64,000 nucleotides of DNA from Mycteria americana (GCF_035582795.1 NC_134371.1:47347001-47411000), one strand, 5' to 3'; counted from the stretch's first letter, positions 1 to 19,403 are shown. Notes: generated from the sequence alone by a model not told the origin. A program made the numbers and translations.

Positions 1-3000
1 CTACTTCCTCGGTGACAGTTTGTTGAGCATAAAAATGGAATTTGAAGAGCCTAAGCTATTTATTTCAATTCAGTGAGATGCTCAGCAAAGCTTACAATTC
101 TGTTACATCCCATAGAAGTGCAGTGTCTCCTGAACATACAGATGATGCCATCTATATTATAAATATAGACACAACACTGCCTTTGTGTATATGTGTGTGT
201 ATACAATATATACACATCAGTAGGTAGGGTAAGAATATATTTATTTTGCACAATTTAAATACTTTCAAAATTAGAGAGCAGCAGAATTGTGGTTTTATAC
301 ACTCTCTATCTCTGGTTTAGTGCATATTGTTTCTAAAGTAAATAGCAGCATGGTTTAAAGTAGCAAAATTGTGACCATGACTTCAATATCAGCACGGACA
401 GCTTCCCTAGAATGTCTAGATATTTGTTCTAGAAAATTTGTTCATTCCTACATATTAAAAGTTTGGGAATTCCTCAGTTTTGCTGACACAAGCATTTGTG
501 GATCTGTGTGGTATGGCTCCAAGCTAAAAACAAACAAAAGATGTCATGAATGTAGAAAGTAACTTTTTTTCTCTTTTTATATATTGTAGCACTGAGAAAA
601 TTTGGTTCACGTTTGAGATACTGTAGATTGGAAATCCCATGCAGATTTGATTTCATGTAATCACAGCAATAATTAAACATAGTTGTGAACAAAATAGTTT
701 TCTAATGACATGACACAAGGAATTTTTTTTTTGATGGCTTGGTTTTTTTGAGAGTAGAATGCCTATTATTTTTCAAGAATGATAGAAAAATACATGGAAC
801 CATAGACTGAAGAGGTGTTGCCAAGGTGCTCTACAGGAGTACTTTCCTAAAACTCCAAAGTAATTTTAATTAGTAGCAGCACAAATGTTTTTTGAACAGC
901 TGGACAATATCATTGTGAGTCTGCAAATACTAATTAGTGGTCACTTTGCTCACATATAAACTAAATGAGTAGTGTTTCCTAGGAATTGCTTGGGGACAAA
1001 ATTCTTCACCTAGCTCATTTATAAAACATAATTGTAAAATAATAGGTTTATTAATTATCCATTTTCTGGTGGGCAAAGATGCCAATAAAATATCTTTATT
1101 TTCAATCAGAAGACAGCTTTTCAATAACAGAAGAACTGAGCTGTTGATTTCCTTGAAATTTTTTCATTAGGTCTACTCTAAATCTGGCTTGAAAATATAC
1201 ACTTTATTGCACAACAGTTAAAGCATAAAAAGGCACAGTGTTTTGAAGCATTGTTAAGAAACGTGCGAACAAGAACATGAGGTTATATGTATAGTTAATC
1301 AAGCAGTCAAAAAGCAATAAAGTCATGAGAATAGGCCATTGTGACAAAATAACTGTCTCATTCTCTTAAGATGAATTTCTTGACAGTGAGTTGATGTTTA
1401 TGTTTTATTGCTGTCTTTGGCATTTAGATTGCAGCTTTATCCATCACTGTGATCAACTTACTGAACATTTATTCCATAAAAATAAAGCACTTTTTCTTGA
1501 AATGGATATGGCTAATATCTTGCCATTGAGGATGTAAAATATTTGGCATTATTTATCATTCCATTTTAAAACAGGGTACATGCACAGTTGAAAGCCTTTC
1601 TATCAAATATCTTCTCTTCCACATATTGCATGAGAGCAGTGGATTCAGTTCAAAATTACTTTTTACCATTACCTGGACAACTTTAGTGCAGAGGAAAGTG
1701 CTTTGTTCAGAGATAGTATGCTAATGTTGTCTATTTGAACATCTAATATCGTCAAGCAAGCCATCCCATATGGAGAAAAAATTGCATCAGGAAAGGAAAA
1801 TGAATACAATAACATCGTTATCTTACACTCCTAATTCTTATCAGTTTTCAAAAGGGAACACGTGAATCAGACCTCCAGCATTGTTTGTTCTCAGGTATAC
1901 AGTCTAGGCATGACTCAGACTGTCTAAGTGCCCCAAATAGATGTTACAGCACCTAAACAAACAGTAGATGACATTGGACAAAAAGACTTAAGTGGTCCAG
2001 AAAGGCACAGACTAAGCATAGCTACACCTTAGCCACCAAGATGGACTGAAAACAGACTGGTTTGTGTTCTTGTCCTCCATCTTGAACTTAGATTCTTTCA
2101 ATCTGAGGTCATCTTCTGAATGCAGGATGTACCAGCAGAGTTGCTATGTGCCTTTGGTGCATGAGATGAGTGATTAGAGGCCCCATCAAGGATGTTTGTG
2201 TGCGTGTGTGTTGGGGTGGGGGGGTTAGCCCTGTCTAAGGCTTATTTCAGACTTGGGGGGGTGTCAGTGCTCTGCTCCTTTATTTTAAGACATTGCTCTA
2301 CTAGGCTGCAGATTATTTGGGAGGGACAGAAAAGGTGTCCCTTATCTTTTGTTGAAACTGTGCCACTGACTGTCCAAAGTTCAGCAACAGAGAGAGACTA
2401 AGCAAGAGCAAGACTGATTGTGTGCCTAAATGAGTTAAAGAGCAGTTTCCTTTAAGAGGAGGAATGCCAGGACTCTGGCTTCACGTGGGCCATTCCCCTG
2501 GAAATACTTTTTGGCCTAGTGTTTCCTCCTGGGAAGAGATGTGTGGCTCCCAGTTTCACATTCAGGAGCGTGGGACTGTCCTACAGAAACACCCATGCCT
2601 CCTGTAGAGGTAATAATTTTCTGGGCCTTAGTGAGCTATTCTAAGGCTTTCATGATACTGCCTGATTCCTTCTTGAGTCTGTCCTGACCAAGTCTTTAAT
2701 TTGGCAGGCTGAAGACCAGGCAGGTCCAGGCTATTTCTGCCTCAGTTACCCTTCTGTAACAGAAATCCTTCCCCAACACACGTTGCCGTGATGATAAATT
2801 CGTTCATATTTTTCAGATATTTATGTGTTAGGAGGAGAAGGAAGGGATGAGATATAAATACAAAGATAAATAGAAGTGGCCTTATTCCACTCTCAGCCTT
2901 AAACTGAACTCTGTTTAGGACAAGTATTACTTTAATTAAAGTAATTATTTCATTCCATATGTGACTGCCTTGTAATCAGTCACCAAACAGACCTGTCAGC

Positions 3001-6000
3001 TCTCATGCTTTCTCTATGAGACTTTTCCACATGGGCTCCACATGCTATTCCCCAACCACAATATTGGCATTATAAGCACTTGCAAAGCAACTCCCTGGCT
3101 GCAGGCTGCACACCAGAATGAGCCATGATGCTGCTTAGTGCTACAGTAGTGGTCTTGTCTCCTCCTGTGGTCCCTGAACTCAAAACCATCCTGGCAGCAC
3201 AATCTATGGCCCCTGACTAGTCTCATGATACCATAGCTTCATCATCAGATCCTTAAGTGTCCTCCATCAGAGTATACCGAACGCAAGAAAAAATCATCTT
3301 TCTATTTTCTTTTCCTTCTTCCAAATCTGAAGTCACCTCCCACCACAGTAAATATTTCAAGTAGCAATGTAGAAACAGAGTGTATACCGGCAAATTAGTG
3401 AAGGGAAAAGGACAGAAATCAGGTTTGCTTAAAGGACCCATAAATGCAAGTTTGAAAAAGAACTGCCATTTCTGTCATTTTTGAGGAACAGAAGAGGGAG
3501 TAGGGAGAGTTCAGACTGCAGGTATTTTACTGTGTAAAGGGTGTTGGGCTTCAGTAAAAAATTCTCCACTTACTTACTCACTCATTTGTTAGGATAAGGA
3601 TGAATTAAAATTCCACCTCACTGCAAAATCATACGGGTATCTTAAAAGTTGAGATTAGAACTCAATATAAAAATAAGACTTACTATTTCAAACATTTTAA
3701 GGGAAACATGCATAAACCAAAAAGATTACTGTATCTGATCATTCTGGTCTCAGTGCTATTTTTTTTTTCCATACTGATGTCTACTTGATCTCAGTGAAAA
3801 TTCTGGATGCACAAGAAGTATGAGACTGGACCATGGATTATCCCAGAAATACAAATTTGTTTGCTAAGTCAGATCCCTAAACAGTTATGGCAGAAATTGA
3901 ACATAATGGCATCTATAAATATTTCATATCATTTCCAGCTAAGTGCCTAAGGGATGTCCTGCAGGCATAAGGAATGAAAAAATAAATATACATATACATG
4001 TAGATGTGTGTATATATATATGTGTGTGTATGGATACACACACACACACATATATATATACACACACATGCTTATGTGCTACTTGATTTTAGATTAGTCA
4101 GACCACTTGTTCCTAATCTTTTCAGGGTAGATAAATACATTGAAACAAGGTTATACCTACCATGATTACAGGTTAACTAACAAAGTTTATAAGTGTGTAA
4201 GTATCAGATCATGAGGCCAAAAATCTACTGAATCATACATGATTAGAAAAATTCTATTAACAGATTTTTGTGTCTACCTAGATAAAAATGAGGAAGGGAA
4301 AAATGAATGTGGCTTTCATTTTGTGACAGTGGACTTAATTCTAATTAATCTACACACCACTGACATACACTGACATTCAGCATACACTTAGTTTCTCGGC
4401 TACTGATAGGAAATATTGGCAGGGGAAAGACAAGGCAGTATTTAAGGTGATTAAAGAGTAATGAACTATAATATAAAAATGTAAATTTTAGCTTACTGAT
4501 AAAAAGAAATCTGCCCATAAAGTCCATTAGGCAGTAGAGTAGCTTTTCAAAAGAAGTCACTGATGTGTCAACAAAGCTATGTTCAAAGTAGACCAGATAA
4601 AATACTTAAGAGATAAGTGGAGAGGATCATCTTGTAATTTTAGTGCAACTGAAATGGCCCCAATGGTCTTATCCAACCTTCTGATCTCTAAGTGTGGGAT
4701 AAACAGAACATGGCATTTGAGTGTGAAGATCGAATGAACAGAAAGCCACCTGTGATGCTAGAAGATGAATATTTTTCCAAAGTCAGCAGACATGGAAAGA
4801 GCAATTGTATTGCATCCACAACAAATGTGAAGAAAGTAGTAGTCATTCAGAGCTGGATTACATGATGTTTCCTTCTTTTAGAAAAACACAGCCCTCCACA
4901 GTGAAGTTACATCACTTCTCCCTTTCGTCAGCTTTGTAAATAAGCTGCAGACTTGTTGAGGCAAACCTTCTCCAGTCTCTTGTGAGGTGAGAAAATGGCT
5001 TGACTGGTTGTACAATGAGTTTATGACACTCACACAGCGCCACAAGGGAATATCAGCAGAGCCAATACCTGGCTTTCCTCATGAAGAGGGGTAGAAGGCA
5101 TTTTCCCACAATGGAGAAAATCAGGGAAGTGATTTTTATTGCAGCTATTTTGAGTTCTGTTTTTGCATATGTGGGGGCTTCTTATGCAGAACTGCCATGT
5201 CCACTTCCCTTGGCAAGCAACAGAGTACTTATCTAGAGGCCACAACTTAATTTATGATATCGAGGCTGGCGATGAATATGGCAGCTATTAAATGTAAAAG
5301 ATGGCTAATTTAAAAATTCTGTAGAAGCAGATACTGAAATGGATTCCAAAGAAAAGTAAAAAACTAGATCCAAGTCCACTGCTCAAATTTTTCTGCCACG
5401 TTTCCTTCTGTCTTGTATCATCTGAGGTCTCCTATCAAGAGGTTTTAACATCCCATTCCTCTTACACAGCATACCATCCTGACACCAAAGTGTGGCAGTC
5501 TATTTGTCAGCGCAGGGTCATTACTTTTATTTTCATAGAGTAAATAGACAATTTGCTACAGGTTACAGCATCATAAAGTTCTATCACAGCTGTTCTAAGG
5601 TATAATTTCTGAGTTAAAGCATGAAATTCCTATCTACAATATGTAAACATGGTGCTTGTTGGTCCACTTGCTTTAGTCCTATCTTTTTTGTTCTTTCAAT
5701 CATCTGCAATTCCTACCCATGGATACACAGTTTGGCACTCTAGACAAGTCATCCAGAAGGAGTTTGCCTGTTCTCTATTTGTGTTCTATCTTCTTATCTA
5801 GCATTTGTGTTTATTCATCTTGTCAATATCATATTTGTCAACATGGGTATTCATTCTAGCTTACCACCTATCTAATTGTTCTGCCACGCTGTCTGTCCAC
5901 CACTGGCTACTCTGTCCTGTCACCGTCATCACTGTGTGTATCAGCTGTCCGTCGCTAACTGCGCTGTCTAGTAAAGGGTAGATTGAAGGAGTATTTGTAC

Positions 6001-6347
6001 AAAGGCAGAAATGTGCACAGAATCCAGATTGAGAAAACTAATTTTTTTTTCCTTATGTGTTATTAGCCTTTATTGCCCTAGTTACTTCTATACCCCATTA
6101 TCTGTCCTGATAAGGTTCGGAGGAACTCGTTTGAGTTACAGTGAGATTAGTTCACAGAAATCCACATTCACTCTATGCCAGTTTAGCCATCCCAGGGTCT
6201 ATCTCAACAAGAAGGTTCTGATGTGTTATTGATCCCTCTATTATCTTGCTGCAGCTTCACAGTAAGGTATTGTCCTGCCATTTTTCTACCAGACCATGCA
6301 AATTATATATGTTTAAATACAATCAAAATGGAGGTTACAAATGCTGA
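1..6347. other. Intergenic, no gene seen
   Basis: AT-rich DNA with only short ORFs. Apart from the TG/TA/CA microsatellite near 4.0 kb, no feature can be supported. Confidence 0.6.
4004..4070. repeat. Self-complementary TG/TA/CA microsatellite
   Basis: A TGTGTG-(TA)n-TGTGTG arm is followed within a few bases by a CACACA-(TA)n-CACACA arm, so the two halves form an imperfect inverted repeat. Confidence 0.8.
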
Positions 6348-6993
6348 TGTCCTGGTTTCAGCTAGGATAGAGTTAATTTTCTTCCTAGTAGCTGGTATAG
6401 TGCTGTGCTTTGGATTTTAGTATGAAAATAATAGTGATAACACGGTGATGTTTTGGCTGTCGCTAAGCGGTGTTTACACTGGTCAAGGACTTTTCAGCTT
6501 CCCATGCTCTGCCAGGTGCACAAGAAGCTGGAGGGGGCACAGCCAGGACAGCTGACCCCAACTGACCAAAGGGATATTCCATACCATATGACGTCATGCT
6601 CAGTATATAAAGTGTGTAAAGTGGGGAGTTGGCTGGGGGGCAGCGATCATTGCTCGGGGACTGGCTGGGCGTTGGTTGGTGAGTGGTGAGCAGTTACGTC
6701 ACTTGGGTTTTTTGTTGTTTTTCCCTGGGTTTTATTCCTCTCTCTCTCTTGTTTTCCTTTTCATTACAAGTTATTATTGTTGTTATTATTATTTATTTTA
6801 TTTTATTTTATTTTATTTTATTTTATTTTATTTTATTTTATTTTATTTCAATTATTAAACTGTTCTTATCTCAACCCACGAGTTTTCTTACTTTTGCCTT
6901 TCAGATTCTCTCCCCCATGCCACCGGGGTGTGGGGGGGTGGTAAGCAAGCAGCTGTGTGGTGCTTAGTTGCTGACTGAAGCTAAACCACAACA
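6348..6993 (+). mobile_element. Solo LTR 1 (avian endogenous retrovirus, ERVL-like by 5-bp target duplication)
   Basis: Starts TGTCCTGGTTTCAGC and ends CAACA, flanked by a perfect 5-bp target-site duplication, GCTGA (6343-6347 and 6994-6998). A promoter-like TATATAAA lies at 6604-6611 and an ATTAAA polyadenylation signal at 6854-6859. A (TTTTA)n run fills about 6790-6848. No internal viral sequence remains. Confidence 0.92.
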
Positions 6994-8052
6994 GCTGAAA
7001 ATCAGGAGAGTATAAGACAAATGTAGAGATATTCAGATGTCTGTAGAGAGGTGTGGATATATGTTTGTGAAGCTCCCATCATTTCCAAGAAACTTCCATT
7101 TAGGAAAATGCTATTCTTGCAATTGTATTGCTTTGTGGGAAGCATTAGTAGGTCCACACACCAATGCTGCTGCTGCATCTGTTGTGCTTTTAACTAACAG
7201 TGGGCTCTGATCCCATGACTTCTTAACAAATGCTTGTTTACTTCACTTTTCTTGCTAATGAAGGCTATACAAGAGGCTTTTTACATTCACTTTGGTTTTA
7301 GTGCCAGAAAAGAAGACACGGGAAAAAACAAGAAAACACTTGAAAAAAAAGAAAAGGAAAAAAGCCAAAATTACCCTTTTTGCACTGGTGTTAATCTGGT
7401 TGGCTTAATGTTCTCTTCCTCATCTTTTTGTTGTTGCTAAACATTATGACTGGTGAGAGTCGACTTGATTAGTATCTAAATGACCTAAATTCAGTCAATG
7501 GCTATTCTGCAAGTGAATATTTTTATCCTATGAGATCAGGCAGCAATTATTTGAGCTTAGTCTTGACAATTCCCAAGACACAGATATGCTTACAAAATCT
7601 TAAAGACAGAAGACTTTGGACAATAATGATGTAACAAACAGTTCATTTTAAATACAGATGAATTCCAATACTTAAAATATACCATGAGGTCCTGTAAGAT
7701 AATGAATCAAAATTTTAGTGACTACCTCCCACACACACTATAAGGGAACAGCTCAGGAATAATACCAATGTAAATTAGGCCAATATCTGAATGTTCATTA
7801 TTGTAAACATAATGAGTTCCCTGTAGTCATCTTGCCCAAATTCTAAAGGTTAACTTTCTTCAAGGGTCTTCTGACTGACTTCATGCTCCACAGAGTATTC
7901 AGAACATTGCAGAAATTAGCATCCACAGTTATTACCGTTTGTCAACTGCGAACACACAGAAATTGCTAAGCTTCCAAAGGCTTTCTTCACAACTGGAATG
8001 AAAAATAAAATATGATGGTAGTGGTGTATGTTTACCATGATATCACCCTTTC

Positions 8053-8076
8053 TTTTTTTTCGGGGGGGGGGGGGGG
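8053..8076. repeat. Poly-T/C/poly-G tract
   Basis: Eight T, one C, then 15 consecutive G (8062-8076). The exact length may be an assembly or sequencing estimate. Confidence 0.8.
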
Positions 8077-9310
8077 AAGAGAAGGAAAAAAACAATCCTT
8101 GGAATAATAAGGAAGTATAATGCAGTTAATTAAGCTGGATACTTCTCAGTCTTGGTGGCTGGATAATGCAATCTAATTCTTAGTTTAGTACCAAGGAAGA
8201 CAATGGAATTTCATTCTGTGGCAAATGTTGGTATTTCCGTTTTCAACTCACAAGTGCCACAGAATCTCTCACACTTTACTGCTCTCCTACAGGGTGTAAG
8301 TCGCTTTCTTAATTGTACATTAAATGCTCTGGCTATTTATCCCAGAGCACTGCATGTGCCAACTGGGTCAAAATCCAAGCACTTTCACTTTGACTCTAGT
8401 AACTGGAGATAATTCACCACTGTCATCTCAAACAGTGTCATTGGAATATTTATGACCAAGACCTTTGTATTAAATGTCATCTGAAAGGCAACATATTTAG
8501 TAGCATTATTTCTAGTAGCATTCTTTCTTACCACCATTCTGATTTAACATTAAGGCAAAGTGAAAATTGCCATGGCATAAAAACATTCGCAGAGGAGATA
8601 TCTGTATATTGTTCAGAATACGTTGTGCAGTGAGACTAATAGACTAAGACTGTTAAAAACACAGATTGCAGACAAAGGAACCAAACACATGATCAGCAGT
8701 TAAAGTTAGTGTTATGTGTTGAGTTTTTCATTTGTTTCCCTTTAAAACAAAATGATAACTTGAATAAAATTTTCACAGTCTCTATAAAAAAGACAACAGA
8801 CTGCTAGCTTCCCTTTACAGAACTCTTTCTTCTGCTAGAAAAATAACAGTGATTCAGGGAAATAATAAGCTGACACAGAGGCATGCAGAGCTGAACAAAA
8901 GTTTCCATTTTTGCTATTGCATTGAGCTGAGAAAATAAATTTCCATTAATATTTCAGTAATCTTAACCTTCTGGTCCACTCATGGACAATACGCTAGAAG
9001 TTCATGTTTTTTCTAAATATACCATTTATTTCACCTTATCTGACAAATACATAATTTTAACTCTGTGGATTAAAACCACTGAAAGGACAAATCATCTTGT
9101 GATGTATCAGACCCATCATTTCTCTTTTCTGATCAGGTGACTGTGAAAGTGTTTACTGCCTGAAAGTGTCTATATATATAATGTAAGTATTCACGAGCAG
9201 TTGCACGTACAACGTAGTCATTCACTTTGCTTTATTGTGCACCACTTCCATGACATTCTGATCACTATTATGCTGAAAGCTACATATAGAGACAGAACTA
9301 CAATGAGAAA

Positions 9311-9362
9311 TGAAAAAAAGAAAAAGAAAAAGAAAAGGAAAAAGACAAATAAAAAGAAAAAA
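9311..9362. repeat. A-rich (AAAAG)n simple repeat
   Basis: Imperfect run of AAAAAG/AAAAGG units in intergenic DNA. Confidence 0.7.
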
Positions 9363-12300
9363 GTATGAACAAATTTACAAACTTACTATGCATTTATAGA
9401 ATCAGAGATTAATTTAGACTGAGACAACTATTTCTCCAGTTTACCAACTTACTTGCTTTGCTCCTTGAATCTCTTCTCAGTGACTGCTACTTATGGGCCA
9501 GTTATGCTCTGAGAAGGCATCTTCATACATTGCATAGCAAATCAGCTCCAAATAACACTCTTAAAACTGAAAAGTTGGAGCAAAATAAATTCAACTACAA
9601 AGCTGGTGGTTTTATTGTGACTTGCAGAAGTTAAAAGATATCATCAGAAAACTCTCATTGCCTGGAGTCAGTCCCTTAAAGCGTGAGCTTTCACACTACC
9701 AGTATGTTCTGTGATTACAACAGTCTGATTTTTGTGTGCAGAATTTGACTAGATGTGGTTAAACTAGTAATAAAAAGTTATGCCAGAAACAACTATGTTC
9801 AATGCACAGGGTAACAAATGAAGCCATGAAATATATATTAATTGAAATGAATAATGTTTGTGAATTTGTATTTTATGGTATTACTTGCAATACATTTTTG
9901 AATGAACAAAGCAACTGGCCATCTCCATCTCTGAGATTCTGCCATGGTCAAACGGCTACTTAAACTGAAGATCTCTTGGTTAAATATAGCAAGTGGCATT
10001 TTTTCACTGACTTTTACTTCAAGAATGCAACATTTCACTTGGTTCAAAGTAGGTGAAACTTTTGACAGGATATATTTTTTTCAAGAGCTATTCATTTTCT
10101 TGCTTTTGGGTGAATAGATATGCAGAAGGTTAATAAAATGCCATGCCATGCTTTTAACAGGTCTTTTAGTCAGTCTCATTTTGGGAGGTAGTTGAGACCA
10201 CTAAGATATAAAGTCTGCTGGTTTTATTAGTTTTGCATTTCTCAGTTACTAAAAAGGAATAGGAAACATGCTTTTAAGGGTTTTTTTTTATTTATATGGG
10301 TATAAACAATGCCATATTAGTCAAATACAGAAAGGTGCAATATTTATACCACATTTTCTTTGAGCCACATCATTGTCTTTGAGCCACTTGGAATACTTTG
10401 CTTTGCTTTCCCTTGTAGTCAGATAAAATATGGGATTTGACATGGATTCATTAAAACTGACCTTACTGAGAACACGTTTAGCCGAAATTCACAGAAAGCT
10501 ACACAGGTAGTTCAGAAAAGTTGCACAGCTCAGTAGTGAATGATTGTTCCCTGTTCTAAAGGAAATGCTTGCAGATGCTGATGTCTTCAGTATGATTACT
10601 ATTGTTTTAGTCTGCATAAGTAGAAGTATTATACCATAAATGTTCACCGAAAATATAATACTGCTGTGACCAGATCAGGCAACACAATAGCTGACAATTT
10701 ATAGCATAATAGGTCATATAGCTCTAGTCTCAACATTTCATGTTAGGTTCTAAGGGGACTGAGGAACTTTCCTTTTGTGAGGACATCTCTATACTTTACT
10801 TTCCTCACATAATCTACTGATAACATTAAAGATGTCCAATTTATAACTTACCTAGATAGCTTCTCCACTAGTAAAACACTGTGTTCTGCCTAATTCCGTG
10901 CAGTGTGCTTTGTTTACACATATTCAGAGAACACATGGCCCAAAACAAATGGACATAACAAGAAAATGACATTTATTGCTATGCTTCATTTTTTTGTTCT
11001 TTTTCTGTGTTTTAATTGTCAGAAGTTTAAGTGAACAATAAGTGTTTTAAACTTACAAAACTGACAATGTTCCATTGCCTTTCCCACCCCACTACAATTA
11101 AAACACCTCATCACAACATTTATTTAGAAAGCAAAGGACATTTCTTCTTTATCACCCAATTAAACACAAATACAATTAATTAAATGAGAAAAATATAAAC
11201 TATTGCTCATTGATTTTGCTACTGTTAACTGTTCAGGATCTAACACCAGCCCCAAAACTTTCTTAGTGTAGAAATGACAGAAGTTAAGATAGTCAACTAG
11301 AGGACCATAATAAAGTTTACAACAAGAATTGGTAAAGTCTTACACTTTCTCTGTAAAACTATTTAACTACTGTCCCTAAAATATTCTCTAAGGGATATCA
11401 TTGCCAATAATGGATACTTATAGACCATCTGGGTGAAATGAGTCAAGGAATTTTTCTCATACCCACACTGCAAATTAATTATCTCTTCATTGATCTTCCT
11501 TCTGTTCCAGTCTACTTCCCTTAAATGCCTCCAGATGTTGTATGGCACAAAACAAACCATGCTTGAACAACATGTTGATATATACAAAGTTCTGCTTAGT
11601 TTGAATTATGGTATCTATGAAATGTAGCTATTCCAAATAATACCATTATAGGCTTCATATTGCTTGGAGAAGGTAGTTACAGGACAGTTACAGTCTCATT
11701 CCACTCTTGCTCCAGGACAGTATAAAGAAAATATCCAGCTTGTTCTTTATTTAAAGGTTTCCTCAACACTCACAATCGGTAGCTAAGTGACTTTACCATT
11801 TGGTGGTAAATGCAAAAGCTTTCATAAAGTCATCATTGCTTTGGGGGTTGTTTGTTTTCTACATTATCCAAGAGGATACTATATTTCTACAAAAAATCAA
11901 ATTGTTCAAACAGTGGAGGTAAAAATGACCCTTATATGGGCTGCAACGTTTCATATGGGTTTCCTATCTCACAAACTAAACAAATATGAAGAGCATTCCC
12001 TCCTCATGGCTACCTGAATCTAACACGGTTCCTCTGAGCAAAATGCACAAAGGAAGAGCTGACTAGGATCAAAATGGTACTCAGCATGTGACAGAAGAGA
12101 CAGAAGAGCAGGAAAAGCAAAACTGTGGCAAAGGTGTGGGGAAATATAGTACAAGAGAGTAGAACACAGGGCAGCTGGACCAGCCAAACCAGAGACAAAA
12201 GCAGGAAAGAAAGGCAGGTTTCTCAGATATGCTATTATCTTATTTCTCATAAATGAAGATGGACAGATTCACCTTCTGCCCCACAAATGTCAACTGAGTG

Positions 12301-13766
12301 GTTCCTCATAACCCAGCAACTGCATTCATGCTCTTCTGCAGTGAAGGAACTGAAAAGGAAATTGTATAACAGAATTAGTTAAACTTCTCTGGAATAGAAA
12401 TCTCACAGATCCCAAAGGAAAAATAATGTATTACTACCCATCATCTTTCTTCCATTTGCTTTAAAACCAGTCTGATAACCTGATAGTATGTGAAAAAGGT
12501 AACAGTATTTACCTTTGCTCATAGTCAAGTTTCTTCCAATCAGCTACATGGCATATCCCTAAAAATGGAAATATTTTTATGTGCTTAATCCCAGCTGGTT
12601 AGGTTTGGGGGCTTTTTCCATGTTTAAATTCTAGATCAAATTTCAAAATAAAATATAAAAACAAGAAGACAGTGTACCTGGAAAACTCAAAACTTGGAGC
12701 AGAAATAAAAACCAACTCCAAACCATTAATTTCTTTCAAATCTCAGAATTTCTAGGGTTTGAGATATTATTTTGGAAGGCTTGAGACTGGAAATATTGCA
12801 ACAAAATTTAGAATATCAGCCTATAACAGGTTTTGACATTACTCAATTAAACTCACTGTTTGGCCAATGAAAGTGAGGACTACTTTGCAACAGAAAATGA
12901 AATATTGCATAATGCCCCCAAAATTCTAAAATCTCACACTTCAGCAAATCTGTTAGACATCCTGTTGTGCCCCAGCAAATACCTTAAACTTGATAAATTC
13001 CATAACAAATTTTCATTCATTACTGGCATACAAAATTAAGGCCTTAGTGACATCATTTTACATATAGAAGAGTAGCAATAGAAATTATAAAAATAATGAT
13101 AAGAATTTCCCAATGCTAATAATTTTTGGAAAAACTTCAAGATCAACAGTAAAGCTGACTGTTACCCTGGGTTTCGTGACTCATCTGAAAGACCTGGTAT
13201 TGCTCTGAATGACACTGTTGCTTTCTTCATCTTCTTTGTGCTCAAATTATAAGGCAATGTGGCAAAAAGCTTGACATAAAAGAAACAAAAAACAAAGTCT
13301 GGATGCAGACCTGGTCCTTTCAAAGCAGTGAAGATCTGGCCCACGAAGTTTTATTTACATCTAAGGAAACTGTATCATAATTTCTTTTTCTCCATGTTGT
13401 ATTTAATTCCACTGTTAAATGCAGAGCTAAAACTGAATCTACATCAGGCAGAACACTCACTGCACTCCAACGTAATTGAAAAGTGGATCCACATATGTTC
13501 ACAGGCACAGACATATCCTTCTCCATATTCAGCACCTCCTGTTTATTTATGGACACCTCAGATCAATGTGTGTCATTTCAATCATTTGCCACAATAGCTG
13601 GGGGGCTTGGGGGTGATTGTAAATTTAAGGGTAGACTGAATATTACATTTGGGATTAGGTAATGTCTGAATAATAGCTAGCATAGAATCACACAGTTTCT
13701 GAGAGTAGAGCTGAATGCATGGCTTAAACAAACAAGGGTACAGCAACCCAGAAAGAGCAGGCAGTG

Positions 13767-15060
13767 CCAATCTATTTCACAGGGCAGGAGGGCTCCCTGA
13801 CCTGACCCTGGGGGAAAACGACAGGTTTGCAATGGCTGTTATCATCCCGCCACACGGGTCTCCCAATCTTTGACACCACTCCAGTAAGGGGATCCAGGGG
13901 CTGCGTTGTGCCAGCAGGCCCTTTGTCCTCAGCAAGGCGGTGCTGGCCACAGCGAGCAAGGGAGACAGACGGTAGGTCCAGCCTCTGGGCCAGGGACGCT
14001 ACCTGGGCCCTTCCTCCCACACCGTGACTGTCTTGCCAGACACTCCGAGCCCTGGAGCACACTGAGAGCCAATATCCACCCGCAACACCCGTGCACTCTC
14101 TCCCACCACAAAAGCCAAACAGCCCGTAAAAGTACACCTTGACCTCAAAAATACTGAATCCGAGCATTCCTCTTCCATTTGCCCCTCCAGAATGGGTCGC
14201 AACAAGTACTTGTGGCCAAGCAGACATTCTGATTTAATGCAAGGGCTGCGCTCTCACGTTTACCTCGGCCTTTTCTCACAACTGACAATGAAACTGGGAG
14301 AGCCGCCAAGTCTGTGCTCCAGCTGCGTCATTCTCCGAGATATTACAGAATAAGTGAGCCTAATGAACCACGGGAGACAAGAATATGCTGTGCTTCAGCC
14401 ACTGTCACAAGGTCTAAGCGATGCTTGGATATACAGCTCGCTTCTCAGACCCCTTTGGAAAAGCCACAGTGGATGTTCGTTTGCAGCAAGCCATTGGGGC
14501 TAATGATGGAAGATCTGTGGTTTTGATTTGTACAGGCACAAGCTGACCGTGCAGCAGGCAACGCGCTGGCTTGACGGATGTCATAGGCTGGAATAATTGA
14601 TTGCCACGGCCCACCTTCCTCTGCTGACCCAGACCCCGCATTTGGTTTGTCGCAAGAAACGGATCAACTGTCTGCGTGGGTAGGCACCGCTCATAACTGA
14701 CAGCCCACAATGTGGCTGCTCTGGGATACAGATGTGTGTATGTATCGGCCTTGGAAATACTGCATTTTAACTTACCCACGTGTTGGTTTGGGTTTCTTTC
14801 TTTATTTTATTTTCTCCTGTGTTTCTGTGATGTGGGAAATGGAGTGCTGCATTGCCTTAAAACCCACCACTGCATTGCCACTAGTTATGACATGATAAAG
14901 TTACAATCCAATTCATTAAGGGAAAAAGCATTACGCTTCAATTTGATTGCCATTTATTATTCACTACATACAGAGAATCACTCATGCTCGAATACCAGGG
15001 AATCGCATATGAGGGAAACAGTAATGCAGAAACCAAATGGAGAAGGACGCTTCTCCTGAG
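13767..15060. repeat. Duplicated 3'-flank block, copy at amylase A
   Basis: About 1.3 kb, visibly GC-richer than its surroundings, repeated at 23568-24867 with roughly 15 differences and a 2-bp indel noticed by eye. It includes the copy A polyadenylation signal. A 151-codon minus-strand ORF (13772-14227) and a 121-codon one (14414-14779) lie in it. I do not recognise either. Both are also found in the other copy, but they look like chance or decayed ORFs rather than genes. Confidence 0.85.
14953..14958 (-). terminator. Polyadenylation signal of amylase copy A
   Basis: AATAAA on the minus strand about 105 nt after the copy A stop codon, within the duplicated 3' flank. The equivalent hexamer in the second flank copy is at 24758-24763, which is 535 nt beyond the copy B stop. 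I saw no closer AATAAA for copy B, so B may rely on the borrowed site. Confidence 0.65.
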
Positions 15061-19366
<4,306 letters not shown>

Positions 19367-19403
19367 GATGCCTTCAGTATAAGGCTGTGGTCTCTCCACT
19401 GGC

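Larger units (their letters stand above)
6999..13766. other. Intergenic, no gene seen
   Basis: AT-rich DNA downstream of amylase A. It holds the poly-G tract near 8.06 kb and an A-rich repeat near 9.3 kb. No exon-like segments with splice sites were recognised. Confidence 0.6.
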
